Below are positions 5,289 through 7,248 of a stretch of 7,248 nucleotides of DNA, piece by piece. A program made the position numbers and the translations under genes. The notes under the pieces were generated by a model. It worked only from the letters and a program-made list of their open reading frames with translations, searched no databases and was not told the origin of the DNA. Source of the DNA: Burkholderiales bacterium (GTDB taxonomy: Bacteria > Pseudomonadota > Gammaproteobacteria > Burkholderiales > SG8-41); assembly GCA_005800795.1 (NCBI GenBank), contig SYEN01000530.1:1-7248 (forward strand). The letters run 5' to 3'. The first letter of the stretch is position 1, and each line of letters begins with the position of its first letter.

Positions 5289-7163
5289 CTACGGCGTCAA
5301 CACCCCGTCCTCTATATTGGCCACCACCCGCGCGATGCCGTACGGATGCCCCCGCCGCAATGAAAACATGCGCAGCGCCCCATAATCCTTGTGCGCCTTC
5401 GTCACGCCCACATAGTCGCACGCGAATTCGCGCCCGTTGTGCAGGGACAGAATGGCCGCGAAGGTTTCGGTGACATAGACACAGCCTTCCGGCGTCACCG
5501 GTTCTATGCGCGCCGCACGGCTGACATGTGCGCCAAACGACGTTTTGCGACCGATTACCGGTTCGTCCAGCCGGTACACCGGCCCCAGATGCCCGCCGAT
5601 GCGCAAAGCCAAATGCTTCGGCAAGCCGATCAATCCCAAGTCAATATCGGCAAGCGTCTCCTGCATTTGCAGCGCGCATTCCGCAGCTTTTCCGGCATCC
5701 TGAAATACCGCGAATATGCCGTCGCCCCACGTATTGACGTATTCTACGGCGTCGCCAAAGCCATGTATCACCCGCGCCACCGGCCCCATGATCTGCGACA
5801 CAAAAACCGGCAGCTGCACGTCCGCCAGCTTGCTGAACCCATGAATATCGGCGAACAGCATGGCGCGCATGTCGCGCCGCCCGTGCGTAACGGGTGGTTT
5901 GACATACGCTCTCAAATCATCGTTGCTTGCGCGCGCGCCGCAACGAATGACAGTCTGAGGCAATTCGGCCCGAATCCAATTCTGCATATCCACCACGGTA
6001 CGCGCCACGCCGGAACGCGCCTCGCCGTCCCACACCGCCAACTGGTGCTCCGGCGCATGCATATGCCGCGCGCACAGCACCGCCAGCCCCATCGCTAACT
6101 GGCTGGCGTACGTGAACAACAAGTCATCGTTGAGGTAACTGTCCTCGGTCGCGAAGCGCACGGTTTTCGCGGCCTTGATGCAAGCCTGAAACCGCGAAAT
6201 CCAGGCATCCCCGCCTACCCGCACTGAATACTCGATGAACTCAGCGGTACGAAACGGCAAAATTATGTTCAGCGCCACCTTGCGCGCGATCAACGCCTCA
6301 GCAAACAGAATGTCGGCACCCGCCGCCAAAGAACCGTACGCCATGCCAATGCGCATGCCATCCAGGGTGTTGGCAATTTCCGCCGCAACACGTACCTCTT
6401 CGTCAATACGAAAGCGCCCAGCTGGCGAAATAATGTGGCCAAGGTAATGCACAACGGCCGGTGGCTCGAACAAATGCAGTGATTTCAAATCCGCGCCGTT
6501 GACCGCGCAGATGCGTTCAAACTGCCGCGCCGTAGTCGTCAATTGCGCGTAACTTTCGCCTGCGGCGGCTATCGCCTTCTGGATCAACGGCCGGGCCGTA
6601 TCAAGGTTGCCCAGAATCAGATGCGCCTCGATGACCGTGGCCAGCGCCCAGTAATGATCCGGGGCGGATGACGCAACATCCAGCCAACCCGCCGGGCGCC
6701 GTTCTAGCAACGTCAGCGTCTCCCGCGCCAATAGTTTGGCATCTGCCTCGTCCCCGGCGAACAGCGCCGTGGACGCCGCATTGATCGCCGGGTAATAAGC
6801 CTCGCTGCTGTCCGCCACCGCGCGGTAAGCCGCCTCATACAACACACGCGCTTCCCGGAAGCGTTCCGCGCGGCGCACGCCCGTGGCCTCGAAACCCAAG
6901 TCCTTTTTCAGCCGCGCCATCAACACCCGCACATCCGTCAACTCGCTACGATCCAGACCAAACTCGGCGAATTTCTTGATCGCCAGTTCTGTAGCGCCCG
7001 CGTTGGCCAGACTCAACACCGCCCGATGCGCCAGAGCCACGTTGCCGGGAAACCGCGCCAGCCCGCTTTCCGCCAGATCGTAGGCGCGAAAAAACTCCCC
7101 ATTGTCGGAAAACGGTCTGATCTCTTTCAACAATTCTTCAGCGGTTTGCTCTGCCACAGTCAC
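5289..7163 (-). CDS. TPR-like/SLOG-like protein with C-terminal class III nucleotidyl cyclase domain
   Basis: A 624-residue cytoplasmic signalling protein with no evident signal peptide or membrane segment. Residues about 1-220 are Ala-rich paired helices resembling the TRAFs-binding (DUF4071) TPR-like region. Residues about 237-400 form an alpha/beta domain with AYGSLAAGADILFAEALIAR and NIILPF, resembling SLOG nucleotide-sensor Rossmann domains (inference from motif). Residues about 432-600 are a class III cyclase domain: metal-binding D439 in LFADIHGFS and D481 in TWGDGIF, and the transition-state Arg R552 in HVSRAARIE. At the substrate-selecting lysine there is N477, at the partner position T541 (Thr is usual in class IIIb), and at the transition-state Asn there is S548, so ATP-to-cAMP activity is uncertain. 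The start is weakly defined: GTG at 7163, or GTG at 7157 with GAGG 5 bases upstream. It may lead the operon or be independent. Domain order is well supported; product and ligand are not. Confidence 0.88.
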   Translation of the reverse strand: MTVAEQTAEELLKEIRPFSDNGEFFRAYDLAESGLARFPGNVALAHRAVLSLANAGATELAIKKFAEFGLDRSELTDVRVLMARLKKDLGFEATGVRRAERFREARVLYEAAYRAVADSSEAYYPAINAASTALFAGDEADAKLLARETLTLLERRPAGWLDVASSAPDHYWALATVIEAHLILGNLDTARPLIQKAIAAAGESYAQLTTTARQFERICAVNGADLKSLHLFEPPAVVHYLGHIISPAGRFRIDEEVRVAAEIANTLDGMRIGMAYGSLAAGADILFAEALIARKVALNIILPFRTAEFIEYSVRVGGDAWISRFQACIKAAKTVRFATEDSYLNDDLLFTYASQLAMGLAVLCARHMHAPEHQLAVWDGEARSGVARTVVDMQNWIRAELPQTVIRCGARASNDDLRAYVKPPVTHGRRDMRAMLFADIHGFSKLADVQLPVFVSQIMGPVARVIHGFGDAVEYVNTWGDGIFAVFQDAGKAAECALQMQETLADIDLGLIGLPKHLALRIGGHLGPVYRLDEPVIGRKTSFGAHVSRAARIEPVTPEGCVYVTETFAAILSLHNGREFACDYVGVTKAHKDYGALRMFSLRRGHPYGIARVVANIEDGVLTP

Positions 7164-7184
7164 CTCACGTCATCAACCTACCAA

Positions 7185-7214
7185 GGCGCATTGCAACTGC
7201 GCCGTTCCTACTAC
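7185..7214 (-). repeat. REP-like palindrome upstream of the cyclase gene
   Basis: On the minus strand the tetranucleotide GTAG (7211-7214) precedes a palindrome whose arms GGCGCA and TGCGCC (7198-7203 and 7185-7190) flank a 7-base loop. A GTAG head followed by a palindrome is the layout of REP elements (knowledge), but only one copy is visible. It lies 21 bases before the GTG start, so it would be in the leader or promoter region. The rest of 7164-7248 contains no gene and no convincing -35/-10 pair. Confidence 0.35.
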
Positions 7215-7248
7215 ACCGTCGCTATTCAGCCACACCTGCCACCCTACC

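Noticed and set aside
5391..6098. 235-codon plus-strand open frame opposite the cyclase domain
   Set aside because: It lies opposite the best-conserved part of the cyclase gene and shows no family signature.

Overview
The window looks like chromosomal DNA of a betaproteobacterium, probably Burkholderiales. Reasons are the fairly GC-rich base composition, a Bug/TctC-type periplasmic solute receptor (a family greatly expanded in that order), a compact CoA-type catabolic gene set around it, and a C/T-rich palindromic intergenic repeat of a kind common in Proteobacteria. This placement is an inference; no rRNA or other marker is present.

All six genes I support lie on the minus strand, so transcription runs from the right end to the left. 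In transcription order they are: a multidomain signalling protein with an N-terminal helical-repeat region, a SLOG-like domain and a C-terminal class III nucleotidyl cyclase (7163-5289); a Bug-family receptor with a signal peptide (5246-4254); an MmgE/PrpD-family protein (4227-2851); a crotonase-fold enoyl-CoA hydratase/isomerase homologue (2797-2009); a small cupin (1977-1513); and an acyl-CoA dehydrogenase (1388-138). Gaps between consecutive genes are 42, 26, 53, 31 and 124 bases. The receptor through the cupin therefore look like one transcription unit. The cyclase may be its first gene or a separate unit, and the acyl-CoA dehydrogenase has room for, and a candidate sequence of, its own promoter.

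Read together, the five downstream genes suggest uptake and beta-oxidation-like breakdown of an organic acid. The receptor binds a small carboxylate, the MmgE/PrpD protein would dehydrate, decarboxylate or epimerise a polycarboxylate, and the crotonase and dehydrogenase would act on CoA thioesters. The substrate cannot be named from sequence. No CoA ligase/transferase, thiolase, TctA/TctB membrane proteins or regulator is in the window.

The most unusual points are the cyclase, whose substrate-selecting and transition-state positions are non-canonical and which is joined to a SLOG-like putative nucleotide-sensor domain; the crotonase homologue, which lacks both classical catalytic glutamates; and the left-end repeat, which can form two mutually exclusive hairpins. 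The long plus-strand reading frames opposite the genes are antisense shadows. There is no tRNA, rRNA, CRISPR array, transposase or gene-free stretch above 300 bases.
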